In this document: positions 42,859 through 52,773 of the stretch, in pieces | Layout: the number at the start of each line of letters is the position of its first letter | How positions within the stretch are numbered: the first letter of the stretch is position 1 | Source of the DNA: JABDMH01 sp965223165 | GTDB lineage: Bacteria; Bacteroidota; Bacteroidia; Chitinophagales; Saprospiraceae | Length of the DNA: 64,000 bases | NCBI GenBank assembly: GCA_965223165.1 | Contig: CBDCVQ010000020.1 | Coordinates: forward strand, 620,001-684,000 | Reading direction: 5' to 3' | Made by a program: the position numbers and the translations under genes | The notes under the pieces: generated by a model | The model's database searches: none | The model's input: only the letters and a program-made list of their open reading frames with translations | What the model was told of the DNA's origin: nothing

Positions 42859-44607
42859 TTAACCCACGATCCTCTTAACCACCGACCTCAACAGCAGCAG
42901 TGCCGAGAAAAAAAGCGAAATACGCCCCAGCACATCCCCCCAACGTGCGTAGAAAGTGACCTCCTCGTTCAGGACCATCTCCCCTCGGATCGCTGCAGCC
43001 TGGCCGTAGACGGTTTTCTGGCGCACGTCTCCCCGCTGATTGATAAAACAACAATTGCCCATATTGGCCGATCGCACCACGTCCCGACGACATTCGATGG
43101 CGCGTAGCTTGGCATACTGCGTGTGCTGGCGATGTCCGGCCGTGTTGTCCCACCAACCGTCGTTGGTGACGACAAAAATGGCTTGCACCCCTTTCCGGAC
43201 AAAGCGAGACACATACTCTCCAAAGATCGACTCATAGCAGATGACCGGAGCCACCCGGACAGCGTCTGCAGTAAACACGTTTTGCCTGGATCGGATCCGA
43301 TAGCCACTGCTGGTCCCGCCCAGCTGGTCTACCAGAGGCTTCATAAAAAAAAGTATACGCTTGAAGGGAAAGTACTCGGCCCCCGGCACATACAGCGCCT
43401 TGTAATATTCTTGCACGTCGTCCGCCTGACCGATCTGCACAGCGCAGTTATATCCTTCAAAATAGATCGTATCTCCATCTCGACTCCAGCGGCGCGTCGT
43501 AGAAAGCTCCACTTCACTAGGATCGCTGAGTATGCGAGAAGCACTCAAGCCGGTGACCACCTTCAAGTTGGGGTAGCGCGTGATCAGGTCCTTAAAATAT
43601 CTGTAGACCAGCGACTGGTCGATGTGGTCCAAATCAATGCCGGAAAAGCTTGTCTCGGGCAACACCAAGTAATCCGTCTCCGGCGTGAGCTCGGCCACTG
43701 CTAGTTCGACGAAGCGTTCGACGGCAGCCGATGACGAAGCCTGAAATTTCTCATAATGCGGTTCGAAATTGGGCTGCACCGAGACGACCTCAATGGTATC
43801 GCCCTCCTCCTGATAAGTAGCATACATGGTCAGCGAGGCAATCAGCGGCACACCCAGCCAAGCCGCCAACGGCCAAGCGGCCTGCCAACGACCCCGGTGG
43901 TGGGTCCACCAATCGTAGCCTATTTGATTGGCCACAACGATCCAAAGCGACCCGCCCAACGCACCCGTAATGCTATACCACTGTAGCCCAAAGTGCATCT
44001 TGGCCAGGCCATTGCCTAGGGTAAGCCAGGGCCAGTAGAGATCCCACGGCCGGAGGTGTAAGAATTCGAAAGTCAGCCAGCACGCGGGCAATGCCAACCA
44101 CGCCACGGCCTGGCCGAGTTTACGTCGGATAAAGAAAAAGGCCAAGAACGGCATTGTCATGAGCAGGGCATTCACGCTGTTGGCAAAAATACCCGCCACA
44201 TAGGCCGTGTTAGCGACCCAAAACGTGCTCAGAATATTCCAAAGAATGAAGGCATGGTAGAGTAAGCCAAAACGCTGTCCCCGCGTAAGCTCTTCCTCCT
44301 TCTCGGTCGCAATCAGCAGAGGAATGAAAGCGACAAATAGCAGAAAGGGTAAGGGCGAAGGCGGAAATCCCACCGCCAAAAGAACGCCCGTCAGGCTGGC
44401 CAGCAGCCATCGGCGTAAGGTGGCCGTATCGCGCAGTGCCTTGCGATGGATGAGTAGGACCAGGATGAGCCAACCGGAGAGAAACTGCAGTAGCGGCCAG
44501 TGACCCCAAAGGTCCAGCTGTTGCTGGCGTAGGATCAAAGCAGTGGTAGATGCAATAAAGGCGGTGATCGTCACGGCCAGTAAAATCCACCAATGGCGTT
44601 GCTTCAT
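42859..44607 (-). CDS. lnt: apolipoprotein N-acyltransferase
   Basis: Adds the third acyl chain to lipoproteins in the inner membrane. It has 582 residues, slightly longer than the common ~510. The N-terminal half has several membrane helices (LLAVTITAFIASTTALILR, LLASLTGVLLAVGFPPSPLP). The C-terminal nitrilase-like domain shows the catalytic glutamate in VLPETSFSG, a lysine candidate in FPFKRILFF and the catalytic cysteine in APVICYESIFG. It overlaps the metG stop by 4 bp and is thus coupled to metG. Confidence 0.93.
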   Translation of the reverse strand: MKQRHWWILLAVTITAFIASTTALILRQQQLDLWGHWPLLQFLSGWLILVLLIHRKALRDTATLRRWLLASLTGVLLAVGFPPSPLPFLLFVAFIPLLIATEKEEELTRGQRFGLLYHAFILWNILSTFWVANTAYVAGIFANSVNALLMTMPFLAFFFIRRKLGQAVAWLALPACWLTFEFLHLRPWDLYWPWLTLGNGLAKMHFGLQWYSITGALGGSLWIVVANQIGYDWWTHHRGRWQAAWPLAAWLGVPLIASLTMYATYQEEGDTIEVVSVQPNFEPHYEKFQASSSAAVERFVELAVAELTPETDYLVLPETSFSGIDLDHIDQSLVYRYFKDLITRYPNLKVVTGLSASRILSDPSEVELSTTRRWSRDGDTIYFEGYNCAVQIGQADDVQEYYKALYVPGAEYFPFKRILFFMKPLVDQLGGTSSGYRIRSRQNVFTADAVRVAPVICYESIFGEYVSRFVRKGVQAIFVVTNDGWWDNTAGHRQHTQYAKLRAIECRRDVVRSANMGNCCFINQRGDVRQKTVYGQAAAIRGEMVLNEEVTFYARWGDVLGRISLFFSALLLLRSVVKRIVG

Positions 44608-46736
44608 TTTACGACATCACCCTTAGTCCACCCCTTGGGAGGGCTGACAAAACCCAGTTGACCTTCCTCATTCTCCGCTAGCAGGACCATTCCTTCCGAC
44701 TCAATACCTCGGATCTTGCGAGGGGCAAGATTGGCCACCAAGACAATATCCTGTCCGATGATCGACTCCGGATCATACGATTGAGCAATGCCCGACACGA
44801 TCGTACGCTGCTCAAAGCCCATATCCACGGTCAATTTGAGGAGTTTATCCGTCTTCTTTACTTTTTCTGCGGCCAGAATGGTAGCGGTGCGCAGGTCGAG
44901 CTTCGTAAAGTCCTCAAAGGAAGCCGTGGATTTGATCGCAACCTGATGATTCAGCTCCTCCGTGGTAGCATTGGCTTGCAGTTTGTTGATCTGCGCCTCA
45001 ATCACATCGTCCTCGAAGCGTTGAAACAAGTGCTTAGCCTCGCCCAACTGGTGCCCTGAAGGCACGATATGCTTGCCCTCGGAGAGCAAATCCATCATAT
45101 CTCTAAATTCGGACCGATCCGTAAATGCAGGCAAACGCAACATCTCCCGCAGACGATCGCTGGTAAAGGGTAAAAATGGTCGGCAGGCCACGCTGAGCGC
45201 AGTCACATATTGGAGGCATAGATTGATCACCACCTTGACACTATCGGGATCCGTTTTCAACTGCTTCCAGGGCTCATTGACCTGCAACAGCTGATTGCCG
45301 GTGGAGGATATCTCCATCATGGTCTTTAGCGCCCCCCGAAAATCGAATGCTTTGATGTGCTCTCGATAAAGGTGCAATTGATCAAACAAGCCCAGCAGCT
45401 CGGAATCGTGCCAACTGGGCTGGCCGGACTCCTGTGGGGCACTGATCGACACACTCTCGTCAAACTCCGGTACGATGCCTTCATAGTACTTATTGGACAG
45501 GACCATCACCCGGTGCACAAAGTTGCCCAGGTTGTTGACCAGCTCGTTGTTGTTGGCCTCCTGAAATCCCTTCCATGTGAAGTCGCTATCCCGCAGCTCG
45601 GGCATGATCTTGTATCCGTAGTAACGCAGTTCGTCTTGACGTCCCTCAAACTCCTTGAGGTATTCGTGGATCCAAACCGCCCATCCTTTGGAGGTAGACA
45701 CCTTATTGCCCTCCAGATTGACAAACTGATTGGCGGGTACATTGATAGGCAGGTTATAGCCTCCATGCAGTTTTAGCAGGGCAGGAAAGATGATGCAGTG
45801 AAAGACGATGTTGTCCTTGCCGATGAAATGGATCAGCACACTGTCCGGATCCTTCCAATAGCTCTCCCAGTCCTGATTGTGCTCCTTGGCCCACGCTTTT
45901 GTGGCACTGATGTAGCCGATCGGGGCATCCATCCATACATAAAGCTTCTTCCCCTGCGACCCCGCCACCTCGCTGGGCACATCAACGCCCCACTCCAGAT
46001 CTCGAGTGATCGACCGTGGCTTCAAGCCGGCATCGAGCCAGGATTTGCATTGGCCGATCACATGCTTCTTCCAGTCCTCAACATAATGATGTGGCTCCCC
46101 GTCCAGCTTGCCCTCGAGGATATACGGACGCAACCAGCCCTCTTGCTGGTCTAGGGTGAGGTACCAATGGGTGGTCTTGCGCAAGGCCGGCGTGGCTCCA
46201 CTCAGCTTTGACTTGGGACTGAGTAGCTCCGTCGGACTGAGGGTGGTGCCACAATTCTCGCACTGATCTCCATAGGCCTCCGTATGACCGCAATTGGGAC
46301 AGGTACCTACGATAAATCGGTCGGCCAAGAACTGGCCCGCCTCCTCGTCGTAAAACTGCTCCGTCTCCTGCTGCAGAAATGTGCCATCCCCATCCAGCTT
46401 TCGAAAGAAGTCCTGCGAGGTCTCGTGATGCAAGGGTGCTGTTGTGCGATGGTAGATATCAAAGCTGATGGCCATCTCCTGAAAGGCCTCTTTGATCATA
46501 CCGTGGTACCGATCCACGATCTCTTGGGGCTTCACGCCTTCCCGCAGGGCTCGCATCTCGATGGCAGCTCCGTGCTCGTCAGAGCCACAGACATGGACCA
46601 CATCCTTGCCCGAAAGTCTCAGAAAGCGGACATATGCGTCCGATGGGAGATAAGCCCCTGCGAGATGGCCAATATGAAGCGGGCCATTGGCATAAGGCAA
46701 CGCCGAGGTGATCATGTACTTTTTGGGAGGGTTCAT
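44604..46736 (-). CDS. metG: methionyl-tRNA synthetase
   Basis: Charges tRNA-Met. It has 710 residues. The class I HIGH motif is in SALPYANGPLHIGHLAGAYL (HIGH at residues ~22-25). A zinc knuckle CPNCGHTEAYGDQCENCG follows, and the KMSKS equivalent is NKVSTSKG. The C-terminal ~110 residues are an EMAPII/Trbp111-like tRNA-binding domain (LDLRTATILAAEKVKKTDKL, IVSGIAQSYDPE). It precedes lnt with a 4-bp overlap. The 46737-47061 stretch upstream contains no gene that I can support. Confidence 0.97.
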   Translation of the reverse strand: MNPPKKYMITSALPYANGPLHIGHLAGAYLPSDAYVRFLRLSGKDVVHVCGSDEHGAAIEMRALREGVKPQEIVDRYHGMIKEAFQEMAISFDIYHRTTAPLHHETSQDFFRKLDGDGTFLQQETEQFYDEEAGQFLADRFIVGTCPNCGHTEAYGDQCENCGTTLSPTELLSPKSKLSGATPALRKTTHWYLTLDQQEGWLRPYILEGKLDGEPHHYVEDWKKHVIGQCKSWLDAGLKPRSITRDLEWGVDVPSEVAGSQGKKLYVWMDAPIGYISATKAWAKEHNQDWESYWKDPDSVLIHFIGKDNIVFHCIIFPALLKLHGGYNLPINVPANQFVNLEGNKVSTSKGWAVWIHEYLKEFEGRQDELRYYGYKIMPELRDSDFTWKGFQEANNNELVNNLGNFVHRVMVLSNKYYEGIVPEFDESVSISAPQESGQPSWHDSELLGLFDQLHLYREHIKAFDFRGALKTMMEISSTGNQLLQVNEPWKQLKTDPDSVKVVINLCLQYVTALSVACRPFLPFTSDRLREMLRLPAFTDRSEFRDMMDLLSEGKHIVPSGHQLGEAKHLFQRFEDDVIEAQINKLQANATTEELNHQVAIKSTASFEDFTKLDLRTATILAAEKVKKTDKLLKLTVDMGFEQRTIVSGIAQSYDPESIIGQDIVLVANLAPRKIRGIESEGMVLLAENEEGQLGFVSPPKGWTKGDVVK

Positions 46737-47061
46737 GGTCTTTTAACTCTTCTACTATCCTGACGTGAAGATAACCGCTCTACAACAAAGTACTTGAAAT
46801 TTTTTTTTCATATGTACAGTGAAATGGACGGACGATATCGGTAGGACCCCTGCCCGTCCCTTGAAGATCATGACGGCAATTCCTGTCAGGGCGGCTGCGC
46901 CATCCGCCAGTCCGGCGAAGTTCAGGCCTGAGCAATCCTGGCACTTGCCACTCCAACTGCCGTCCAAACGGTTTGAGGGAAGACTGGCAGGGACTACACC
47001 AGAGAACAGAGATGGCAATCACTACTTGATACCGACGAGACAAAGCCTGGTCCTAGAATGA

Positions 47062-47304
47062 CTTGGCTCGGCAGGCAGACATATCTCACTGATGGTGGGT
47101 AAGTACGAACGAGGTGATGCCATACCTTCTCTTGAGGTGGCCAAGAAGATTGCTGGTGCGTTTGAGGTTAGCCTGGACTACCTGGTAGGTGAAGGGCAAA
47201 ACGCCTCATTTGATAAGAAGACCCTGAAGAGAATTCAGGACCTCGAACTTATTGAAAGGTCAATGTTTTTCAGCTCCTCAAATAGCGCCGGTAAAAACGC
47301 ATAG
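47062..47304 (+). pseudogene. XRE-family helix-turn-helix regulator fragment
   Basis: From ATG 47092 the frame gives MVGKYERGDAIPSLEVAKK, IAGAFEVSLDYLVGEGQ and KTLKRIQDLELIE, the second half of a Cro/C1-type HTH domain and its linker. The first two helices of the HTH are absent; the open frame extends only 10 codons further upstream to a stop. After LELIE the sequence turns into an unrelated SMFFSSSNSAGKNA that overlaps the convergent gene. Both ends are lost, so it is most likely a remnant of a phage- or plasmid-type regulator. Confidence 0.6.
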
Positions 47305-47900
47305 ATAGGCGCAAAGACTGTTTGATACTTGCCTTCAGACTGCTCCTTATACATTGCGATGATATCCTCGGAATACAGTTCCCAGTCGGATGTGTTGAGT
47401 AGCCTTTTGATAATCATCATTCTGAGGTGGGGAGGATTAGTGACAAATTTCGCTAGATCAGAGATATTTCGGTCTTCGATCTCGTCGTGAACTAGATCGA
47501 GGGAATCATATTCTTCAAAGAAAGGCATTACGTCCTCAAACACCATTTTCTCTAAAGAAGGGAGTATTTTCAATACATCTTCAGTCTTTGTGATCGACGT
47601 GTCAAACATCTGCTCGTCGCGCCGACTGACACAATGTATTGTAACACCATGGTATCCGATACCGTGCCGTCTAAAATACTTTTCAACAAGGTCTTCAACC
47701 GCACTGAATGTTTTCCAGCCAGCTATAGTTGGACCCAGGCGATATTCACCGGGGTATTTATTATATGAAATGATAATCTGTTCTTGAGTCTCCTCCTTTT
47801 CCCTAAATAAGGAAACTGCCCCTGATCCAACTCCGACTGCCTTGAAATCACTAAGTTGAAGTTGAGTTTTGATGACACGAATAAGCATTCGTTTATCCAT
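47235..47900 (-). CDS. hypothetical protein, unknown function
   Basis: Protein of 221 residues from ATG 47898-47900 (MDKRMLIRVIKTQLQ); an alternative TTG lies two codons earlier. I recognise no family. No signal peptide or membrane segment is seen. It begins with a basic helix and a strand-rich half (IIISYNKYPGEYRLGPTIAG), then an acidic helical half (EKMVFEDVMPFFEEYDSLDL). It is more AT-rich than the nqr genes next to it and overlaps the XRE fragment by 70 bp, consistent with an acquired segment (inference). Confidence 0.6.
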   Translation of the reverse strand: MDKRMLIRVIKTQLQLSDFKAVGVGSGAVSLFREKEETQEQIIISYNKYPGEYRLGPTIAGWKTFSAVEDLVEKYFRRHGIGYHGVTIHCVSRRDEQMFDTSITKTEDVLKILPSLEKMVFEDVMPFFEEYDSLDLVHDEIEDRNISDLAKFVTNPPHLRMMIIKRLLNTSDWELYSEDIIAMYKEQSEGKYQTVFAPIYAFLPALFEELKNIDLSISSRS

Positions 47901-48110
47901 AATCAAAGCTTTTCGATGCCAGAAATCGTGTCACCTGTGTCACCGACCAATATAACAAGACCTCGGGGGTTATGACCGCCCAGGCATGTAGGAAATCTAC
48001 GAGGGGTATTTTGAACTTAGCCTAAATGCCAGTGACCAATCAAAAACTGGCATAAAAGAATCGACCCGGCCATCCGCCGCGTGTCCTCCGTTAGCTGCAC
48101 GGGGGCCTTA

Positions 48111-49412
48111 CTAGCTACCAAAGTCGTCAAAGGCGATGTTCTCTTCCGGCACACCCAGGTCATCAAACATCTTTAGGCAAGCCTGCAACATCAATGGGGG
48201 GCCGCAGAGGTAGTACTCGATCTCCTCGGGCTCCGGGTGCTTGGAAAGGTAGTTGTCAAGCACCACCTGATGGATAAATCCTTCGTACCCGGTCCAGTTG
48301 TCTTCGGGCAGGGGATTGGACAAGGCGACATTGTACTTAAAGTTGTCAAACTCCTCCTCAATCTTACGGAAGTGGTCTGTGTAGAAGAGCTCTCGTAGTG
48401 ACCGTCCCCCATACCAGTAGGAGACTTTACGATGTCTCGTCTTCTTGGTGTGAAAGAGGTGAAACAGATGACTGCGGAGGGGGGCCATACCTGCTCCGCC
48501 ACCGATGTACAGCATTTCACGGTCGGAGTCCTTGATAAAAAATTCTCCGTAGGGCCCCGATATCGTGACCTTATCTCCGGGCTTGGCGCCAAACACGTAG
48601 CTGGAGCAGACGCCCGGATTGACGTCCATCCATCCGCCCTTGCCACCATTGGAGTTGCGGTCCCAGGGAGGGGTGGCGATCCGTATATTCAGCATCACGA
48701 TATTGCCTTCGGCCGGATGATTGGCCATCGAGTAGGCACGAAACTGTGGTTCGTCATTTTTCATTTTCAGATCCCACAGTTGAAACTTGTCCCACTCCGA
48801 CTGATACTTGTCGTCCCCGGCTGGGTCATTAGGGAGGGGTTTGATATCCATGTCCTTGAAGTCGACCTCCACCTTGGGCACGTCGATCTGAATATATCCG
48901 CCCGACTGAAAATCCAGGGTCTCCCCCTCGGGGAGTTTCACGACAAATTCTTTGATAAAGGAAGCTACGTTATAATTGGAGACGACCTCGCACTCCCATT
49001 TTCTAATACCAAAAATCTCTTCGGGTACACGGATCTGCATGTCCTCCCGCACCTTGACCTGGCAAGCCAATCGCTTCTTTTCCGCGACCTCCTTTCTGGT
49101 GAGGTGGTTTAATTCGGTGGGCAACACATCGCCTCCTCCCGCATCTACATGACATTCGCACATGGCGCACGTGCCGCCTCCTCCACAAGCGGAAGGTAAA
49201 AACACATTACGATCCGACAACGCCGAGAGCAACGAAGAGCCTGGTGCTACGGATAGGGTATTGTCAGGGTTACCATTTATCACAATGTTGACCTCGCCTT
49301 GTGGCACCAGCTTGGTGCGTGCGTAGATCAACATGAACGACAATGCCAGGATCACCGCGGTAAAGACCACGATGGCCCACAGTATCGGTAAAAAGGACAT
49401 CAAAACGATCAT
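48111..49412 (-). CDS. nqrF: Na+-translocating NADH:quinone reductase subunit F
   Basis: Entry subunit of the Na+-NQR pump: it oxidises NADH and passes electrons through FAD and a 2Fe-2S centre. It has 433 residues from ATG 49410-49412; a TTG two codons upstream and an ATG four codons downstream are alternatives. It has one N-terminal membrane helix (LPILWAIVVFTAVILALSF), a ferredoxin domain with cysteines in ACGGGGTCAMCECHV and LACQV, an FAD-binding segment (FRAYSMANHP) and an NADH-binding segment (LYIGGGAGMAPLRSH). It is last gene of the nqrABCDEF operon. Confidence 0.97.
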   Translation of the reverse strand: MIVLMSFLPILWAIVVFTAVILALSFMLIYARTKLVPQGEVNIVINGNPDNTLSVAPGSSLLSALSDRNVFLPSACGGGGTCAMCECHVDAGGGDVLPTELNHLTRKEVAEKKRLACQVKVREDMQIRVPEEIFGIRKWECEVVSNYNVASFIKEFVVKLPEGETLDFQSGGYIQIDVPKVEVDFKDMDIKPLPNDPAGDDKYQSEWDKFQLWDLKMKNDEPQFRAYSMANHPAEGNIVMLNIRIATPPWDRNSNGGKGGWMDVNPGVCSSYVFGAKPGDKVTISGPYGEFFIKDSDREMLYIGGGAGMAPLRSHLFHLFHTKKTRHRKVSYWYGGRSLRELFYTDHFRKIEEEFDNFKYNVALSNPLPEDNWTGYEGFIHQVVLDNYLSKHPEPEEIEYYLCGPPLMLQACLKMFDDLGVPEENIAFDDFGS

Positions 49413-49439
49413 TGGCAACTATCGGTATTTGCGATTAAA

Positions 49440-50039
49440 CTAAAATGCACTGGGATCAATACCCAGCAAGCTCATAAATGCCAACCCCATCAGCCCGGTA
49501 ATGATAAAGGCAATACCCAAACCTCGGAGAGGCGCCGGCACATTGGAGTAGCGGATCTTTTCTCGTATGGCTGCGATGGCCACAACCGCCAGAAACCAGC
49601 CAAAACCACCTCCTAACCCAAAGGCCACGGACTCTGCAAAGTTGTATTCCTTGGCGACCATAAATAGGGAACCACCCAAAATCGCGCAGTTTACCGTGAT
49701 CAATGGCAAGAAGATACCCAGCGAGTTGTACAAGGCCGGAGAAAATTTCTCGATAACCATCTCTACCAGTTGGACCATGGAGGCAATCACTGCGATAAAC
49801 AAGATCAGGCGGAGAAAGGTGAGATCCATACCTAGTATCCCCGTCTCGCTCAACAAGAGATTGGTGATCAGCCAGTTGATCGGCATGGTGATACCCAGCA
49901 CGAAAATCACCGCCAGCCCCAGTCCGATAGCCGTCTTTACTGTCTTGGACACCGCCAGATAAGAGCACATGCCCAGAAAATAGGTCAGTACCAGATTTTC
50001 GATAAACGCGGACTTGATGAAGATATTTACTAATTCCAT
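49440..50039 (-). CDS. nqrE: Na+-NQR subunit E
   Basis: Integral membrane subunit of 199 residues with six membrane helices. It opens MELVNIFIKSAFIENLVLTY, the standard NqrE N-terminus. The conserved cysteines that hold an intramembrane Fe-S centre with NqrD are in LGMCSYLAVS and VNCAILGGSLF. It starts 10 bp downstream of nqrD. Confidence 0.97.
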   Translation of the reverse strand: MELVNIFIKSAFIENLVLTYFLGMCSYLAVSKTVKTAIGLGLAVIFVLGITMPINWLITNLLLSETGILGMDLTFLRLILFIAVIASMVQLVEMVIEKFSPALYNSLGIFLPLITVNCAILGGSLFMVAKEYNFAESVAFGLGGGFGWFLAVVAIAAIREKIRYSNVPAPLRGLGIAFIITGLMGLAFMSLLGIDPSAF

Positions 50040-50049
50040 GTCAATCGAT

Positions 50050-50769
50050 TTAGGATACGTCTACCAATTTTGGATTCCAGGAACGATGCCACCAGATCAG
50101 CAGCCCGATGATAAACATGGCCGCTCCGGACAGCACCATCAGACCATTGTACTGGTACCAGCCCAGCCAACTGATGGCGGTGGTATCCAGCAGATATTCT
50201 GCCGATGGACCAATAATCTTCATCTCCAGCGGACTGCCGGCAAACAGACTACCCTTGCCAAAGAACTCACGGATAAAGGCCACGATCAGCAGTATCGCCG
50301 CGTAACCCAGACCATTGCCGATACCATCCAAGAACGAACGCCAAGGACGGTTGGCCATAGAAAACGCCTCCAGGCGACCCATCACGATACAGTTGGTGAT
50401 AATCAATCCGATAAAGACGGCCAACTGCTTATAGACTTCAAAGTCAAGTGCTTTGAGAATCAGCTCTACGACGGTCACTAGCGTGGCAATGATCACCAGT
50501 TGGACGATCATCCGCACCTGCTTGGGTATGGATTTTCGCAGTAGGGAGGTGAAGAGGCTGGAGAAAGCGATCACAAAAACCACCGCGATAGACATGACGA
50601 TCGAAGGATAGACCAGGGTGGTGACAGCTAGTGCAGAGCAAATGCCCAGTACCTGAACCGTGATCGGGTTATTGTCGTTGAGCGGATCGGTGATGAGTCG
50701 CTTCTCTTTGGGCCCAAATAGCGGCTCTCTAACTTTTACTTTGGGTTCTTGAACTGATGTCTCGGCCAT
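50050..50769 (-). CDS. nqrD: Na+-NQR subunit D
   Basis: Integral membrane subunit of 239 residues, somewhat longer than many NqrD proteins (~210) because of an N-terminal charged extension (VKVREPLFGPKEKRLITDPL). Conserved segments include NPITVQVLGICSALAVTT, GLIITNCIVMGRLEAFSM and LDGIGNGLGYA; the two cysteines (GICSA, TNCIV) are those expected for the Fe-S site shared with NqrE. Confidence 0.96.
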   Translation of the reverse strand: MAETSVQEPKVKVREPLFGPKEKRLITDPLNDNNPITVQVLGICSALAVTTLVYPSIVMSIAVVFVIAFSSLFTSLLRKSIPKQVRMIVQLVIIATLVTVVELILKALDFEVYKQLAVFIGLIITNCIVMGRLEAFSMANRPWRSFLDGIGNGLGYAAILLIVAFIREFFGKGSLFAGSPLEMKIIGPSAEYLLDTTAISWLGWYQYNGLMVLSGAAMFIIGLLIWWHRSWNPKLVDVS

Positions 50770-50794
50770 GCTATTTACCGTCTTTGATCAGTAA

Positions 50795-51508
50795 TTATTT
50801 CTTGTTTGCCTCGATGTAAGGCAGATAGTATCGCAGACCTCGCTGCAACATCTCGGTCACTCCGTTACTGGTGATGGTCGCTCCGCTGATGCCATCTACA
50901 TCGTGAAGCGGCTCTACGGCACTGCCCTTGCGGACCGTGATGGAGGCAAAAGCTCCGTCGCTACTAAATAGTTGCTTGCCCTTAAACTGTGCGGCAAAAT
51001 TGGGATTGTCCTTGATCTCCGCACCCAGACCCGGTGTCTCTTGCTGATGGTCAAACGCCGCGCCGGCCACGGTGCTAAAGTCATCCTCCACGGCTACGCT
51101 GCCCCATATCACATCCCATAGTCCACTCCCATAGACAGCCATGATGTATACTTTGCCCTTTGGCGTATCGAGTACATACATGGGTAGGACCTGCTCAGAC
51201 AGAGGCTTCTTACGCTCTTTGGCCATGTCCACATTTTCGGCCAGCATCCCTTCGACCACGTTGCCGTTCATATCCAGCACCAACTGCTGCACCTGGTCGT
51301 CGAAAATCTGTTGCACTTGTTCATCGGCTAGGTCGGAGGCCTTGCCGTCGATGTAATCTTCTACCGCAGAGAGGATGGCCTTCTTATTGTAGATGGCCTC
51401 GTTTCGATCATGAATGGGTTTAAGTCCGGTAGCTAGGGTGGAGAGCACCAATGCCACCAGCGCCGTGAGGATGGTGACAAATATGACGATGTATCTGGTG
51501 TTATGCAC
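50795..51508 (-). CDS. nqrC: Na+-NQR subunit C
   Basis: Protein of 237 residues with one N-terminal helix (YIVIFVTILTALVALVLST) and a periplasmic FMN domain. The FMN is covalently attached to a threonine in the SGATIT motif (DVDGISGATITSNGV, residues ~208-222). GLGAEIKDNPNFAAQFKGK is the typical preceding segment. Its start overlaps the end of nqrB by 8 bp. Confidence 0.96.
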   Translation of the reverse strand: MHNTRYIVIFVTILTALVALVLSTLATGLKPIHDRNEAIYNKKAILSAVEDYIDGKASDLADEQVQQIFDDQVQQLVLDMNGNVVEGMLAENVDMAKERKKPLSEQVLPMYVLDTPKGKVYIMAVYGSGLWDVIWGSVAVEDDFSTVAGAAFDHQQETPGLGAEIKDNPNFAAQFKGKQLFSSDGAFASITVRKGSAVEPLHDVDGISGATITSNGVTEMLQRGLRYYLPYIEANKK

Positions 51509-52745
51509 GCTTCAACCGTTTTTTCATGTTAGACTCGATGATGAAATGGTCTATGAGGGGTGCAAAGGTGTTCATGAAGAGAATAGCCAGCATCCACCCT
51601 TCCGGATAGGCTGGATTGAGCACCCTGACAATCATCCCCACAAATCCGATCAAAAAGCCATAAATCCATTTGCCCAAATTCGTTGATGACGCCGTCACTG
51701 GATCGGTCGCCATAAAGGCCATGGCAAAGAAGAAACTTCCCATATAAAATTGGTACATCCAGGGTACGGTCATGAAGGGCGTAGCGTTCCACAGATTGAG
51801 AAGCACGCTCATCACGACGGCACCGAGCACCATGCTTACCATGATCCGCCAACTCGCGATGCCAGTGACCACTAATAATAAAGCGCCGAGCAATACCAAA
51901 GGTTTAGAGGTCTCTCCCACGGATCCTGGAATAGCACCCCACCAGATTTGACTCTGTGTGTACACCTCGGTCACCGCCTCCCATCCGCCCTGGAAGGCAA
52001 GGATGAGTGGGGTAGCTCCGGTGAAGCCATCCACCACGACGGCCGTGCTGTCAAAGGTAGTCCAGCCAAATAGTCCAAAGAGTCCATTGCATAGGCTATG
52101 GTACCAATTATAATCAACGGCAGCTCCCGACGCGATGGTCTCTACACCAGCCACCCAGGGCTGGTCTCCGGAGATGGTCGTCGGATAAGCAAAGAACACA
52201 AACACCCTCGCCAGCAGCGCGATATTCCAAATATTCATACCGGTACCTCCGAACGCTTCCTTGCCAATCCAGACGGCAAATCCCACCGCGAGGACCAAGA
52301 TCCAAAGGGGGAGGTCAGGAGGCATAATCAAAGGGATCAGTGCGCCCGAGACCAGGAAGCCCTCTTCGATCGAGTGCCCCTTGCGATAGGCGAAATAGAA
52401 CTCGATGCCGAGACCCACCAAGTGGGTCACAATGAAGATCGGCAGGAGCTTGCCTAAGCCAAAAAATAACTTAAGGTGAAATCCATCGAGGAATCCGACG
52501 TGCTGGCCGATCGCCAGGAAGTGCTGGTGCCCGATGTTGTAGCACCCAAAGATGTAACACAGCTGCAGTGCAATCACGACATGCACCATGGTGCGCTTGA
52601 GGTCCATGCCGTCCTTGATATGGGTACCGCCGTGCGTTACTTCATCCGGTGAATATAGAAACGTAAAGAAGCCATCGTACAAGGTGTGGGCAAGCGTACC
52701 CTTCTTGGGTTCCAGCTTCTTGACAAATTCGACCAGTTTACTCAT
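51501..52745 (-). CDS. nqrB: Na+-NQR subunit B
   Basis: Core membrane subunit of 414 residues with about ten helices, involved in Na+ translocation and riboflavin/FMN binding. The FMN-bearing threonine motif is in VDGFTGATPLILAF. MPPDLPLWILVLAVGFAVWI and GKEAFGGTGMNIWN are typical. It lies 28 bp downstream of nqrA and overlaps nqrC by 8 bp. Confidence 0.97.
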   Translation of the reverse strand: MSKLVEFVKKLEPKKGTLAHTLYDGFFTFLYSPDEVTHGGTHIKDGMDLKRTMVHVVIALQLCYIFGCYNIGHQHFLAIGQHVGFLDGFHLKLFFGLGKLLPIFIVTHLVGLGIEFYFAYRKGHSIEEGFLVSGALIPLIMPPDLPLWILVLAVGFAVWIGKEAFGGTGMNIWNIALLARVFVFFAYPTTISGDQPWVAGVETIASGAAVDYNWYHSLCNGLFGLFGWTTFDSTAVVVDGFTGATPLILAFQGGWEAVTEVYTQSQIWWGAIPGSVGETSKPLVLLGALLLVVTGIASWRIMVSMVLGAVVMSVLLNLWNATPFMTVPWMYQFYMGSFFFAMAFMATDPVTASSTNLGKWIYGFLIGFVGMIVRVLNPAYPEGWMLAILFMNTFAPLIDHFIIESNMKKRLKRA

Positions 52746-52773
52746 GTGTTGTAGTTAGTCCTGAGGCCCGATC

